From Ecdyonurus torrentis (lineage: Eukaryota; Arthropoda; Insecta; Ephemeroptera; Heptageniidae): 64,000 nucleotides of DNA. The position numbers were made by a program, and so were the translations under genes. Below the pieces are notes generated by a model, which was not told the DNA's origin, did no database searches, and saw only the letters and a list, made by a program, of their open reading frames with translations. This document shows, piece after piece, positions 41,263 through 55,251 of this stretch. The first letter of the stretch is position 1, and every line of letters begins with the position of its first letter. The stretch is taken from positions 12,172,625-12,236,624 of the forward strand of contig OX439131.1 in the NCBI GenBank assembly GCA_949318235.1, in the 5' to 3' direction.

Positions 41263-41500
41263 TCGAAGTCATAAAAAATAAGACATCATATTATTATCAT
41301 TATTTTTTCTTTCATTCCTCGCTCACATTTCATTGTTGTACACTTAATTTATTTTTATTATTAAATTATTATTAACTTTGAACATGTTGTAATGCTATGT
41401 TATTTCCTCGTACAAATTCCTTTTCATATTATAAATTGTATAACATCAAAGGAAATTAAGGTTTAATTATTTTCTAATAAACTATTTTTTTTAGATATCT
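41263..41500 (+). other. PVF 3' untranslated region
   Basis: AT-rich sequence follows the stop codon, with a canonical AATAAA at 41476-41481. A cleavage site about 15-25 nt further would end the short transcript near 41500. Confidence 0.6.
41476..41481 (+). terminator. Polyadenylation signal AATAAA of the PVF transcript
   Basis: A canonical hexamer about 215 nt after the stop codon, followed by a T-rich stretch that could act as the downstream element. Confidence 0.55.
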
Positions 41501-41660
41501 ATATATTATAGCAGAGAGGGAGGAACAAACTTTAATTATTTCTAGTGATTGCAAGTCTTTATTGAAGTTTAAAAAAATATTTGTAAGAGAAAAAAAGTTA
41601 TGAATTATAATTGAAGATTCTTGCTTTTATGTAGCATGAAATAATAATGAAAAGAGAACT

Positions 41661-41691
<31 letters not shown>

Positions 41692-42087
41692 TTTTCTTAA
41701 AATGTCAGTAAATGTCACGCGTGCCTGACGCCTAATTTTCTCGCGCATTTTTTTATACAGAGAAAAAAAAAATGAGCACGATGTCCACAGACTATTAAAG
41801 AGGAGCAACGCTTATGATATCCCTTCTTTTGTTAAAAATATTTTTACAAGGCTAATTACAGTATAATATTAAATAGGCTGGACAAACAAGTTTTTATTTT
41901 GTGATATGAATAAATTTGGGATGCAAATTTCAAAGTGTTTAAAAAAATGCTTTTGACTTTTTATTAATATGAAAACTTATTTAAAAAAAAAAATTTAACG
42001 TCATATATTTTTTTAATAATAACAATAAAACGTAATGTTGTCGGTAAAGGGGTAATGAAATATTTATATTTTTGACTATATTTAGAG

Positions 42088-42090
<3 letters not shown>

Positions 42091-42175
<85 letters not shown>
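42091..42175. repeat. (TA)n microsatellite
   Basis: About 42 TA units. Confidence 0.95.
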
Positions 42176-42177
<2 letters not shown>

Positions 42178-42486
42178 ATAAAAATAATAATAATATAATT
42201 TTGAAATTTTATTCCATTTAGATTTAAAGATATTTAATTATTTTTAGAAAGTTAAATATAAAATTAGCATCACATAGTAGAAATGATTTCATTAGACTAA
42301 TTATGTAAAACATAATAAAGAGACGACTACTTTTTAGATCGATTGTTGTGTCTCATCTCATCCCTCTCCATTTAAAGCACAAGCATATAGTTCCCTAGTG
42401 GGTGGAGGTTACACTATTATATTTAGTCTCGACATGACATTGTAGGGAAATTATTAGAAAGATGACGCCAGCAAGAGCACTTTTTG

Positions 42487-42487
<1 letters not shown>

Positions 42488-42555
<68 letters not shown>
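42488..42555. repeat. (CT)n microsatellite
   Basis: About 33 CT units. Confidence 0.95.
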
Positions 42556-42558
<3 letters not shown>

Positions 42559-45500
42559 ATTCTTGCTACTAAATCATCATAGATAAAAATAAAATAAATG
42601 ACGGCATATTGACATACGGCATATGTTTCATATACGTTAACAATGAAAACGTATTTTTTTTAATCCACGCACCCCGATTATTATGTTCATTTTTTTCAAT
42701 AATAATTTGGTTCTTTCATACAAATGTCAATATTTTACATAATTTCTACATGAATAGCAAAGTCTAAGCATTCATTTAGATTTATTTGAATAAATTCTTT
42801 TAATATGATTGTAAAATATTAAAATCATGTATTAAAGTATTATAATATATAAATCTTATAATTATTCAAATTACAAACAGAGCTATACAGTTTAGTTTAT
42901 TCTGGATTCTGTACAATGATAAAAAAATTGTTAAATCCAAAAAAAAATCCAGCATCTGAAATAAAATTTGTACGTTTGTTTTAGTGCATCTCAAATTTAT
43001 ACGAAAAAAAAAAGTCCTTCAATTAGATTGTAGGGTATCTAACATAATCTATAGTTATTTAAATATTTATATATGATATCGTTTACTTTACTTTCACACG
43101 AATAAATAAAGTAGTGGAAAAATAAATTACAGAATAAAGGTTTCAGTGAAAATAATATAAATTTAGTTAAATTCGATACCTACCTGTCTTTTGTAATAAT
43201 AAAAATTTCAAAATATGAAATATTCTTGAATACAAATTCGATTTCTTGAAACAACTACGCAGGTTGTAAAAATGCTTAACTTTGTGTTATCGAGACTCCT
43301 GTAACTTAATATTGCTTTAGATTTTTAACTTTACGATTTTATTTTTTGATCATATTTCAAATTATGGATAAATGTAACGACGTGCAGTTAAAAATAAGCA
43401 CTAATTAAATCAAATAAAAACGCAACATTTACGATTACTACAATTATCAAAATTAAGAAAAAAAAAATAAAAATGATTTTAAATTTGAGAATGATAAAGC
43501 CATATAATAAGTTTATTTACATACACGGCTATTTCAGCTATATTACATGTTCTTGACCAGAATACTACAACATAAGTTGACATATAAGAACAGGAATACT
43601 GTTACAAAAACAACACAAATATATTAATGAGGTAACGCTATATTACGGATGATCACTCGTTCACTGTACGTGGAAGACATGGACTTGTAAGGTTAACAGG
43701 TAACTGAAAGTTGGCTGCTGGTCCAATTTGTTACATAGGGCTACATTACAAGACACCAACCAACCAACCAAATTGGCATATTTTACATATTTTATGATGT
43801 GTAAAAAAAGAGCGAAAAAATAATAATAAACAGAAATTAGTATAGTAGACATTTATTTTTTTTTTAATTAATTACTATTTTATTTCATGAACAAAAATTT
43901 ATTTATCAGCTCTGTATTTTATTATTTATCGTCACTTTGACCGCACTTGAGGTTCCAAACTCAAGGGATAAATGTCATTATTAAAAAGTTAATTATCAGT
44001 GAGCATAGGTTCAAATTTCCCTTGAGAATTTTTCATCAATTTTTTCCCGATGTCATTAAACCACTTCATATAGAATTAGCTTTCAAAAAGTTTGCTAATT
44101 AATTTCTATTAATTAATACTTAACATCATTCTAAATCAATTATATTTTTTATAATATAAATTTACTTATTATTATCACAACTTTTCCCCTCTGTTTGCTA
44201 AGCTATTATTATTATTATTTTTTCTTGTTCCGTAATATGACACTTTTTATTTTTGAAAGTTGTTATTAATTTTTCATATATATAATTACAACAATAACTT
44301 AATTACATTAATAGAAGACCGTTACGTGTTCTTTGTCTATGATTAACTATATACACAAAGCTTATTAAGGTACAAAATTGAAGTTTCAAATTTGAGTTCA
44401 GTGAAAATAATAATTGATTTATCTCTACTATAATATTGTAGTATATTATGAAAGAAGGATTAATGTGGTTTAATGCTGTAAATCAGTGTTGCAGTGTGTT
44501 TGATGTTTAAGTTGGACGGCTGATGTCAAGGTATGAGGTGTACACTAAGCTGCAATTAGGAGTATAGCTAGAGGGAGGATTAAGCGTCAAGTGTAAGAAG
44601 AAATTTACCTTTTTGTTATAATATTATACGCACAAAAGGGAGCTGGTCATAAAACTTTATAATTTCGTCCAATTTTATAGCTATACAGAAAAACTTATAA
44701 ATTTTGTGTGTTTCATATATAAATAGAGGTATGGTTACTTGTTTTTGTTATAAATATAATTTTACTTGTATTATTATTATAAAAATTGTCTGCAGAGGCT
44801 TTAATTTAATTTATAATTAAAAATTTTAAAAGTAGAGGGAAATAGTTTGTTTTTATAAGTCTCAACGCTAAAATATATTGCGTCTTTACCGCATTGAAAC
44901 GTTTTATCTCAAGTTCTCAAGTTATTACAATATACGTAAAAGATTTATCTACATTATATGGCTTAAAGCAGAAGAAGAGGACACTTGCAACTGCCGTGAT
45001 TACTTCAGTAGAAATGTAAGAATTTTATATGGATTATTGCTATTTTTTCAATCATATATGTGAAATTTATTTATTTTGAAATCAATAAAAATTTCATTTT
45101 GCTTCAACAATGTCTTGAAAATATACAGTTCCATAATTTGGGTTGTACCATCAAATCAACCATGCGCGGTTTACTGTATCGATAACAGAATCACGTTTAG
45201 GGGAGGGGGGCAGTAGCTGATATTTCTACACTGCAAAACTTTGATCAACAGATTTGAATTTATAGAAAACAAATATATATAATTAAAGTTTCTTTTGGCC
45301 ACACAAAGTTAAAACCGTTAAGATAATTATGTCTAAAATTTAGTACTACGTTACTAGGTTCACGTTTTTTGGCTATGTCAGCATCACCGATTTTTGACTG
45401 TTATTTGTTTAGATGGTTAGATAATAACTAATAACCCTATGCTCTATTATACAAAACTTTGACACCAATTATAAAATTTGCATAAACATTTTTTCTTTTT

Positions 45501-46436
45501 TGTCATAGGAAAATATTCAATAGCAATTAACAATTTCATATAATAAAACTTAACACTTTTCAGTTCTAAATAAAATTAAATAACAAAATTTAACGCATTT
45601 TTAGTCAAATTATGTAAATTAATTACTAATTTCTCTCAGACAGAAGAGAATGTCTCTAATGGACAGAAGATAATTTATAAAACGTAAATAAAGAAATTTT
45701 AATATATTTATATATCATAACTTTAAATTTATCATTGACAGTAAAAATTATTTTACAAATCGAGAGGATATTTTAATAACAGCTGGACAGAGTCACTGAT
45801 CTCTAGCTTTGTTAGATTAGAAGAAATCCTTGGCAATAGTTAGAATAGAAAATCCTCTTATAAAAGGGATTTGTAATTTTTCTGATATGTCCTTGCAAAT
45901 TTTGTTGTATGAGCTTATATATTTATTTAAATCATGCCATTTAATATTATTCTCACTGTTCGCACGTACCCTACTTTCTGAAACTGGATAAATGGATCTG
46001 TGTTTTTATTTCATTCACAAAAAGTATTATTGTCATTTCAATAATTAAAAAGTAACGTGCAATCCTTACTGTAAGATAATTTATGAAAGTAAATGCAAAT
46101 CTTTTGTGTGCTTCATATTGCGTTCTTAAAAAAAAAAAATACTGTGGAATAAAAAGCTTTTTTCTTAACTTGTGAGTGAAATATATTTTTTTAATTTTCT
46201 TTGCAATGCTTTATTGAATATACAGTTATACTGTACTTTTTAATATTTTACGATAAAAAAAATATAGAACAGATTACGTTATAAGAAAAAAAAATAGTTA
46301 CTTTAGTATTATTAATGTAAAAGAAATGAACAATAGGAAAAAAAAAGAGATGGAAAATAATAGAAATGTTGGATTAGGAGCAAGAAAGAAAAAAATATTA
46401 CTAAAATTTATTATTATTAAGCTTTTTATCTTTTAG

Positions 46437-46444
46437 GTGCACCG
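46437..46444 (+). CDS. Possible 8-nt alternative microexon of PVF
   Basis: A good pyrimidine-rich acceptor (GCTTTTTATCTTTTAG) is followed by GTGCACCG and a donor GTAAGG. Entered in phase 2 from PVF exon 4 it reads Arg-Cys-Thr, the same start as the terminal exon at 41229 (Arg-Cys-Thr). That would make it a candidate alternative to exon 5, leading to a different C terminus. Eight bases is very small and the match could be chance. Confidence 0.2.
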
Positions 46445-46515
46445 GTAAGGTTAAAAAATCACATATAATTAAGGTTTAAGCATTGCTTTCTTTTATTTAA
46501 TAACGAATAAATTTG

Positions 46516-46517
<2 letters not shown>

Positions 46518-46577
<60 letters not shown>

Positions 46578-46586
46578 TATATATAA
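46518..46586. repeat. (AT)n with a short (AC)n inset
   Basis: About 25 AT units, ACACACAC, then a few more AT units. Confidence 0.9.
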
Positions 46587-46712
46587 TTTTGTTGCCCTGA
46601 ACCTATCTCTTTAATTTTATAAAATTAAAATATGACAAATAATAAATTCATCTCTTTAATGTTATTTATTTTCTATAACTTATTTCTAAAAGGCTGAGAA
46701 TTATTTCACTAT

Positions 46713-46834
<122 letters not shown>

Positions 46835-46838
46835 TTTA

Positions 46839-46958
46839 CAGCTCTGGCCAAAAGTTCCCGAACGATTTGCATAGGCAACCCGCAACAACACTATGTTATC
46901 TTTATGAGAAAACGCAGCGGCCGCCGCTGCCCCGTTCGGGAACTTTTGGCCAGAGCTG
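46839..46958. mobile_element. 120-bp Tc1/mariner-type MITE with perfect 26-bp ends
   Basis: The inverted ends start CAGCTCTGGCCAAAAGTTCC and continue to CGAACG; they are identical over 26 bp. TA lies on both sides (46837-46838 and 46959-46960). The 68-bp interior contains a GC-rich CGGCCGCCG block and no coding capacity. Perfect arms suggest recent insertion. It would depend on a Tc1/mariner transposase elsewhere in the genome. Confidence 0.85.
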
Positions 46959-46960
46959 TA

Positions 46961-47564
46961 CAGTACAGTAGAATAATTATACCAAAAAAAAACTCAATGC
47001 CAAGATTTTAAGGCGCTGCATATGCAATCCGCCGTGCATTAATACTCAAACAGTTGCCTATAGTCACGGCGTCTGATTTACTTTTCTTTCTTTTATTTCA
47101 CTTTATAAAATTTACATAATAATATATTATATTTTGTTTGTTCAATATTATAATCTATGCCTCATCAATTATGATACATAAATAGTGACACTTAATACTA
47201 TTAAACTGAATACAAAATATAATTCAAAACCATAAATCACATAAAGCTTATTATGATATGATAATGTATAACAAATTTAGCTGTCTCATCAAATATGTCA
47301 ATCACAATTTAATTACTAAAATAAGGTTTTCAAAAGTTTCAAATTTTAGTTGGCTTATTTAGATGTCTGTTTTGGGTGAAAATTAAGTATTATTGATTAA
47401 TTTTGTTGTATGTTTATTTTAAATCACAATGCAAAACAAGTTCATTTTTAATTCTTGTTATAGGAAGTGAACACAAGAGAGAGAGAGTGAAAATGTATTT
47501 ATTCTTTAGACTTCATTTATTTAAACCACAATGAACAGCTTCAAGAAGTTCTTAAATATTGTAC

Positions 47565-47596
<32 letters not shown>

Positions 47597-48630
47597 GTAT
47601 AAAATTTTGAGTTGTATTATACTTTGACTTTTAGTATAAAGTCTGCTTTAACAGTTTTATTTGTGTTTCGAGATCGCTTTGCAATGAAGTATGAAATGGA
47701 ATAGAGTGACCACTATGCGCAGAAATTCATGCGCACTTACCTTATTTACTTTATAACTTTCATATATATTCTCTAACTTCATTGTCCTTTTCATTAAATT
47801 TATAAAATGTTTGACGAATGAAACGATTAAAATCTTATAATATACAATATTAAAGATTTAAGTATATAATAAGTATTGCTTTTTAAAGAGCGATATAATA
47901 TTGAACTCTATGACGTAATTTTTTTTTCAAGGATTGCAACTTGAAACTTGCCTTAGACCATTTTTTTATATTGAAATTGAAAAGCTTTATAGCAAAACTT
48001 TTTTTTTTTCAATATTTAAATCACGATATGATGGTTATTCGCAGATTTTTTTATTACATTTATAAAGCCAATTGTTATAACATTAAAAATTGCTGATGTT
48101 TTAAAAAGATTTAATCTTATTTTGCAAAGGTGTTGGAAAACATAAAATATCCATTGAAATATTTTCAAAATTGCTTAAAATATAATAAAAATATATTCAA
48201 ACATCATTTTACAAAGCTAATTTATTTTGAATGAATAACTTTTTATTGACTATACGAAAATTGATGACATTTTAATAATTGAAGCTAAAAAAAAGTTTTT
48301 TTTGTAGTTTTTGATAGCTTTGTTTTTATGAAGTTTTTTTTATAATAATAAATAGTGATTGAACTTTTCAAATTGTGTTATTCCTGCAATTATAACGTAC
48401 TATCCCTTATAAATAGTTATTTCATGTATACATATATTTTTTTTAGTTATATCAAAACATATTTACACAATTTCAAAGTTGGTTATGAAAGGTTAAGAAT
48501 TGATCGAAATTGCATCGAAGTTGCACGTAACATATTACTTGAATGCAGTATTGCTTTACAAGGCACTTGAAGTTTTAATGTAGTTTGAAAATTTAAAATG
48601 CACGTATAGCACTTCATATACTTCAAGAAG
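46961..48630. other. AT-rich non-coding stretch
   Basis: It holds a poly-T run at 47571-47596. A frame at 48355-48570 ends with a more protein-like segment (KVGYERLRIDRNCIEVARN) but has no splice or family support. Confidence 0.45.
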
Positions 48631-48631
48631 G

Positions 48632-48639
48632 TTTAAATA
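48632..48639 (+). promoter_or_regulatory. TATA-like element of the second plus-strand gene
   Basis: TTTAAATA lies about 25-30 bp before the start of a sharply CpG-rich island (48657-48815). The spacing fits a TATA-directed start near 48660-48665. An exact initiator cannot be fixed. Confidence 0.35.
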
Positions 48640-48659
48640 CACCCTTTCCTTGTCCCATG

Positions 48660-48771
48660 GGTTGGCAGCCGAAGGTTGGATTGAGTTTGCGTGGGAGTCC
48701 GGGTGCGGCGCGGCGGGCGGGAAGTGAAGCCACCACCGCCGTCATTGCATGTCAGTCTCCGCGCGACCTCG
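48660..48771 (+). other. Candidate CpG-rich first (mostly untranslated) exon of a second gene
   Basis: About 110 bp with very high CpG content for this window (GGTGCGGCGCGGCGGGCGGG and TCTCCGCGCGACCTCG), ending at a good donor, CTCG|GTGAGA (intron from 48772). An ATG at 48657 opens a frame through it, but that ATG sits at or before the estimated start site. Spliced to the exon at 58841, that frame would stop after about 60 codons, so I read the exon as 5' UTR. A minus-strand frame also exists and looks like chance. Confidence 0.45.
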
Positions 48772-50951
48772 GTGAGAGAACTCGCGCGGGACGTTCGCGA
48801 ACGGGACACAACATACATAACTTAGTTAACATCTTATCTATATATTAGTCATCTAAGTGTGAGTAATAAAAATGTGGATATGTGAATGATATTTCGTCAC
48901 AGGTTATGTGACACACTAAACTGTAATCACAAAGCAATACTATTCAACACTCACTCTGGTAAGTAAGGCAGGATTAAAATGTATCAACTGATTTTTTTTA
49001 ATTATACACCTAACTGAGTCAATAAAAAGTTTGGATCAGTTGATTCATATTTAATATTATCTTAATATGAATATTTCATACTTACTATTAAATTGAATTG
49101 AAATTGGACTTAAAAGTAAAAAAAAAAATTCAATAAAAACAAAAGATAATTAAAATCTTGAAGTTACATTGAATTGTCTTCAACTTTCAATCGTAACATT
49201 ATTTTGCAAGTTGAAAAGAATTACTATTTTTGTAACCTGATTTCAGTTTTACAAGACAGTAAAATATAAATGAATTTACTATTAATCATTAATCGCAAGA
49301 GCTTGGTAATGCTATTTTGTTTTAAAATTGAGCTGACCCATTGAAAATATAAGTTGTACTATTGAAACTTACTTGCAGATATCTATGATGAAAGAAAGAT
49401 TTTTTTTTTTTTTTTAAGGATATGCAATATAAATATTAAATTAAATAAAATTGTCATAAAAATGCTACATTTACATTATTATAGTTGCAAATGCATATTT
49501 AAGTAGTTGTAAAGGAAGCAAACCTCGTTCTTTTATAGTTCTTTTACAAGAATTTCAATATATACAAAATGTTGGTTAATAAATTATTGAACTTATGCTT
49601 AGTTAATTTTTCGGACCTAAGCTAATTTTTCACTCTTAAATGTGTTTATATATTTATATTTTTTTAGTGTCTTAAAATTGGTATACCTACACTACGCATA
49701 CTGTACTAATTTTGTAATTTTATGCATAATCGTGTCTCTCTTTCACTTCTGCGGCGAAAAGAGTATAGAAACGACAATTTTTTTTTAACAATTGTGAAAT
49801 GTATGACCTTATTTATTCTGTAAAATAAATAATAAATTGTGGAAATAAATTGCAATTGTAAAGGATTTTGGATTTCGTATAAACATTACCTTTTGTTTGC
49901 ACTGTACATCATGATTGGTTACTCATTCTCGTTGAAAACTGCAACAATTAAAATATAGTACAATAATGTAAGCTAAGCATGCCGTTGTGGTTTTACATTT
50001 TGTATTGTTAACTTTTTATTGTAATGGAAGTCCAGCTTGTGCTCAGTGCAGCAGAATTTTTACCACTAATTAATATATTAAAAAAAAAGAGCAATACTTG
50101 CAATAACTTGCATACATTTGTTTAGCTGAGAGTTGGGGGGGGGGGGGGGGAGAGAAAGAATTAACGTAAATATCTTGATGAAATACAAGCTTTATAATAA
50201 AAGCAAACTTTTAGAGATAATTCTTTATTGAAAACATAATTGAAATGAATTTCACAAAAAAAAAAAAAAGAAAAGTTTTGTTAATTGTTTAAAAAAAGGA
50301 GAAATGGACATAAGATTGGATTTAAAATGTTCCGAGGTGGAAGAAAAAAAAAAAAAAAAAAAAAAAAAAAGGAGAGAAAAAAAAAATGATGATAATGCAG
50401 TATTATATACGTCCCAGTTTGATTTTTTTTCTTTTACTTTTATTGTTCAAACATTGCTATTATAACATTGTGCAATGAATAGAACTCTGAAAAGACTTTA
50501 AAAAAATTCACTTCCAAGTTGAAATTAATTTCCAAGTAAATTAACTTTTTTTTTTATCTCATATATATGAGTTATTTTAATATAAAAGTTGTAGTAAATC
50601 GAGATAATTTTTTAATAATATTTTACGATTACGTTGTATTCTATAGTAATTACTAATTAGAAAGTTATATTAAATTGCATTAAAGTACTAATTATCTTCA
50701 TAATTAAGATGACGAGAAGAGTAAAGTTAGTTAAAGAAAATAATATAAAGCGAATAAGTTGATATTTTCAATAGTTTCTTTACTTGAAGAAAACTTGTAA
50801 ATATCGCTTGCAATAAAGTTATTTGATGTTCATTTATTTTTATTTTCTTCACTGTTCACGACAATTACGTCAATGTCGTCATGATTTGCGCGGTGCGCTG
50901 TCTTGTGTACTCGAGAAATTACATTTTTTTCAAATAAGAAGAAAAAAAGCT

Positions 50952-50954
<3 letters not shown>

Positions 50955-50996
<42 letters not shown>
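50955..50996. repeat. (GA)n microsatellite
   Basis: About 21 GA units. Confidence 0.95.
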
Positions 50997-50999
<3 letters not shown>

Positions 51000-52559
51000 C
51001 ATCATTACGACATACAAGTTGCTCTTAAGCTACACTACATTCCCAAACTTTACCTGTCTTCACAAACTTGTACACTGGAAAAATAAAAGCAGTACTTTCA
51101 CACCTATGCATGAAACAGCTTTTTATAAAAGAATTTTTTTTTTGAATAAAATGGTCTCACTTATAAGTACTAAATTTACACTGAAAATAAAGATACGTAA
51201 AACACGATTATAGTGTTTGTGAATTTTTTATTGTTATTATTTACTTATATTAATGAATAGTAAGAAACCATATATAAACGTTGATTTAAATTACAAATAT
51301 CGCTGTACGTCAACATTTATTTATGTGGGTTATCACTTTCCATTCATGAGTCTGACCAAAAAACATAGTGACATATTTGAGTACTTTCCAGCAAAAACAC
51401 AAGTTTACTTGTCATGTATGAACTCACGATTGTATAATATAAATTTTACCATTTAAAAAATCACTTGAAATTTGCAATACAGTATTATTCTTATAAGAAA
51501 AACATGCGCTCAATTGAAAGATAAAATATAATATCATTAATATCACAATCGTTTGTACATGTCCAGTCCAGTGTATTGTCTCACATTTGAGCTGTGCATG
51601 TTCCATGATTTTATGACACTCAAGTTCGCGTCACGTACATTTTTGTGTCCAACCATTTTTTTTTCCCCCAGCAATTTGCACTGAAAATGTACACATTACA
51701 AAATGCACTTTTCTAGTAGCTGGCAAGTGCATATAAGTTATAATTAAAGTGTAGAATACTTACATGTCCCACAATGTTATAATATGAGCACAGGCTGCAC
51801 AGGTCTTGTATTTTCAAATAAATGCGATTTCAGTAAGTTTTGTGTTTGTTGGGTTGTGTATTTTATTTTATTATTATTTTTTGTCAGTAAAGTGATTCTT
51901 TTATTGTCTTCTTTTAAGTATTTGATACTAAGCCAATTCCAATTCTGCTACATGCAGAGGTGGTTTTTATGTTGAAAGCTCTGCAGCATAAATTATGCAT
52001 CTCAATACCGCAGCAATTTTGCATTTACATTTTATAATCTTTAAAAAAAAATGCATTCTATAGCATAGACAATGAACATTTTTTTGAAATTATTTTTCAA
52101 AAGTATAGTAAATTTGTTTTTCTTACTTGAATCAGAATTTGTCTCATATTGTAAATGCAAAAATAATACATAAATAATAAAGTCATGGTTAATTGATTAA
52201 ATAATCAACTATAGTATAATATATTAAAAGGCTTGATAATAAAAGTCATAACAATATTAGTATCAAAATGAACAATTTAATACATCATTACTACATAAGC
52301 TTAAAATTATCCGATATATATAGCTTAACTTTATAACTCATTTAATTGCGTATGTAAAATAACTCATGTAAAATATTATTTATTACGAAATGAAGTTATA
52401 TAGTTGTAATGAATTCGTAATTTCAGTGAACATAATAAAGGCAACAAAAAATATAATAGAAATTATAATTGTATGTAGCCTTTCATTTATCATTATTATT
52501 ATTAGATAACTTTCAACTGAAATTGATATTTCTACTTTCAATCATATATACATACATAC

Positions 52560-52742
<183 letters not shown>

Positions 52743-53296
52743 CACTGAATAATTTTTTTTAAAGCAGAAATCATTGATTTCAAATAGCAAAATATTCATT
52801 TAGTAAAAGTGAATCGAATAATCTAATTGTTATTTCATGTATACTAGTAATTTTGTTTTGTTAAATCTGATGATCAAACCTTTATGATTTATAATTATAG
52901 TTTAAAACCAAAATATTTTTACTGTCAAATTTCATACGTCCAATTTGCACAAATCCAGATATCAGTTCCATAGTCAGGATATTTTTATGCTAGTATTGTT
53001 TGTATAATATTATATTTTGTATTACAATGTTAAAACTATATTTTATTATCATGCTTTTATAGTTAGTTTCTAGTTTATGCATTTTTTTTTTTTTTTTGCT
53101 TATTGTTAAAACCATTAGGTTACCCAAGCAAGCTACGTCGATTAGTCTTTGTAGACTGCTTTCATTCTGCATGGTTGAAATCATGTAGAGAGTACTATTA
53201 TTCCATTATATGTACACAGAATTGTGCTTCATAAAGAACATAAAAAAAAAAAAACAAAAAAAAAAACATTATACCTATTGTGCTTGAAGAGTGTGG

Positions 53297-53330
53297 TCGG
53301 GAGAACTGCATAAATGCAAGTGTCTCCCGA
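53297..53330. repeat. Small GC-containing hairpin
   Basis: TCGGGAGA and TCTCCCGA pair over 8 bp around an inner GCAT/ATGC pairing. It may be a remnant of a MITE; nothing further supports a function. Confidence 0.35.
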
Positions 53331-54939
53331 TTGCACCATAAGAAACAAACTAAACATGAATGTGATTCTGAGAAACGAAAATTTTGATTTCAAGATTTTT
53401 ATTTTTTATTTTTTATTTTTTTAGATTGCAACTTATCTTTGTACAATTCTGTTTACATACCGAGATTTTACGCATATTTTTTTATGATAAAATTCCTAAT
53501 TAGTAGCACTTTTTTTATATGGTTAATTAGGTAACTTAATTACTTTTTAAAACTTATGCTAAATATCTATACTGATTCTTAAATCTTTAATAAAAATCAT
53601 CAAACTTAAATATATAAAAATAACATTTTATGAAATAGTGATTTGTACTCTTTACTATTATAGCTTTAATAAGAACGTGATAGTGTTAATAAAACAACAA
53701 TAATACTTTAAATAAACCTATGATTACTCCCATTTATTAAAAAATAGTAATGTAGATAAAATTAACGGACATCATTATTTTTACTTTTCCACTGCAATAT
53801 TTATTCCACTGTAATCCAGCAATATTACGCAACGTTAGCCTACTAATGAGTTTACATCAGCTAACTTTTGTTGACTAAAATAATAATCTTTATTTTAAAT
53901 GAAAACTTATTGTAAGTAATTATATTTTTAACAAAAGCTAATAATTATTATAATCTTCCTATTTTTATATTAATTGTATCATTATATTCTTTTAATTATT
54001 ATACATCTATTTAATGGCTTGTTTAATTTGAATATTATCTTCAAATCCTTTCAAGAATTTTTTTGAACGTTAAACTAACTTTCAAGTATAAAATTGTTAT
54101 TATTGTTTAACAATTTTTTTTTCATTTCATTTTTAACTAACATTATTATTACGATTTGTTTAATCTTTTATGTTATTTTGGTAGTAACATTAATTGAACA
54201 AAAGCTGCTTTAAAAAAAAAGTTCTAGTTGGTAATTACTTTAAAATACAAAGCTAATTTCACTGTACTTTTCATCAGAGTAGTAAATCAATGCTTTAAAA
54301 TAAAAATACACTTTCAATATTGTATTATTTCCATTAAAATCATTAGCATCATCAAGCATTATCTTTAAACGGCGTGGAAAAAAAAAATGTTAAGAGCGCT
54401 ACTAACGTGTCAGTCAATAGTTCACAGTTGAAAAGATTCTTTGCATTAAATGAAAAAGAGAAAATATAACTTACTTTGAAGTCATCGAATATAAAAAAAA
54501 GTGACCTACAGCAGTATATAGCTCTAGTAAGAGCTTATAAGCGCAACTCTCGTTCGCTATATCGGTTTGTTAGATAAGTGGCTTTTTGAATCAATAATTT
54601 CTGATTGTATACAACATTTTTTTCTTTGTAATTGTGAATTTTATATCTTTAAATCAAAGACATATGTTATTAAAAATTATCAATTTAAAATTGTTTTACA
54701 ACCAATTTGTTTATTAATTATATTTTTGTGAACTATATGGGATGTATTGTTTTTCTTTAAATTTTAAAAGAGGGAAGAGAAAGGAATTGTGTAAGTATTT
54801 ATCGATGCGAAAGTAAAAACAGATCGACTGAAGGCAACTGAGAGGTGAAGTATTAAGAGAGAGAGAGAGAGAGAAGCTTGCAATCAGCTCGCGGGCAGAG
54901 ATCGACTTTGATTCCTGCTTTAATTGCTGCCTTCTTCAC

Positions 54940-54940
<1 letters not shown>

Positions 54941-54966
<26 letters not shown>
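54941..54966. repeat. Poly-T tract
   Basis: About 26 T in a row, preceded at 54858-54873 by a short (GA)8 block. Confidence 0.85.
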
Positions 54967-54971
<5 letters not shown>

Positions 54972-55182
54972 CCCCACTAAATTGTGTCCTATACATGGAA
55001 TACCTCTCACAACATTTTACGCTGACATTCAATTTCACATTGTTGAAATAATAATAATAATAATAATAATAAAATAGCTGTGTCCAACGTTTTCAACGAA
55101 AAATTTACGTAATCAGTTTTATTTTCCTGTTTATAAATGAGACGTCAATAATTTTAATTACTAACAGGTAAAAAAACATTTT

Positions 55183-55185
<3 letters not shown>

Positions 55186-55248
<63 letters not shown>
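55186..55248. repeat. (TA)n microsatellite
   Basis: About 31 TA units, with a further short TA block at 55264-55300. Confidence 0.95.

Positions 55249-55251
<3 letters not shown>

Larger units (their letters stand above)
41501..46430. other. Non-coding stretch downstream of PVF
   Basis: It has (GA)n at 41661-41687, (AT)n and (CT)n arrays listed separately, and AT-rich sequence. A frame near 44960-45015 contains DTCNCRDYFSRN before a GTAAGA donor-like site, but its acceptor is poor and I do not call an exon. Confidence 0.5.

Noticed and set aside
44005..44020. GGTTCAAATTTCC as a tRNA B-box
   Set aside because: No A-box, acceptor stem or anticodon arm could be drawn around it.
44878..45063. 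Possible exon with DTCNCRDYFSRN before a GTAAGA site
   Set aside because: The donor-like site is acceptable, but the only acceptor (TTAAAGCAG) lacks a pyrimidine tract, and the phase from PVF exon 4 gives an early stop.
48355..48570. 71-codon frame with a protein-like end
   Set aside because: Single frame in AT-rich DNA with no family match and no splice context, just upstream of the CpG-rich promoter.
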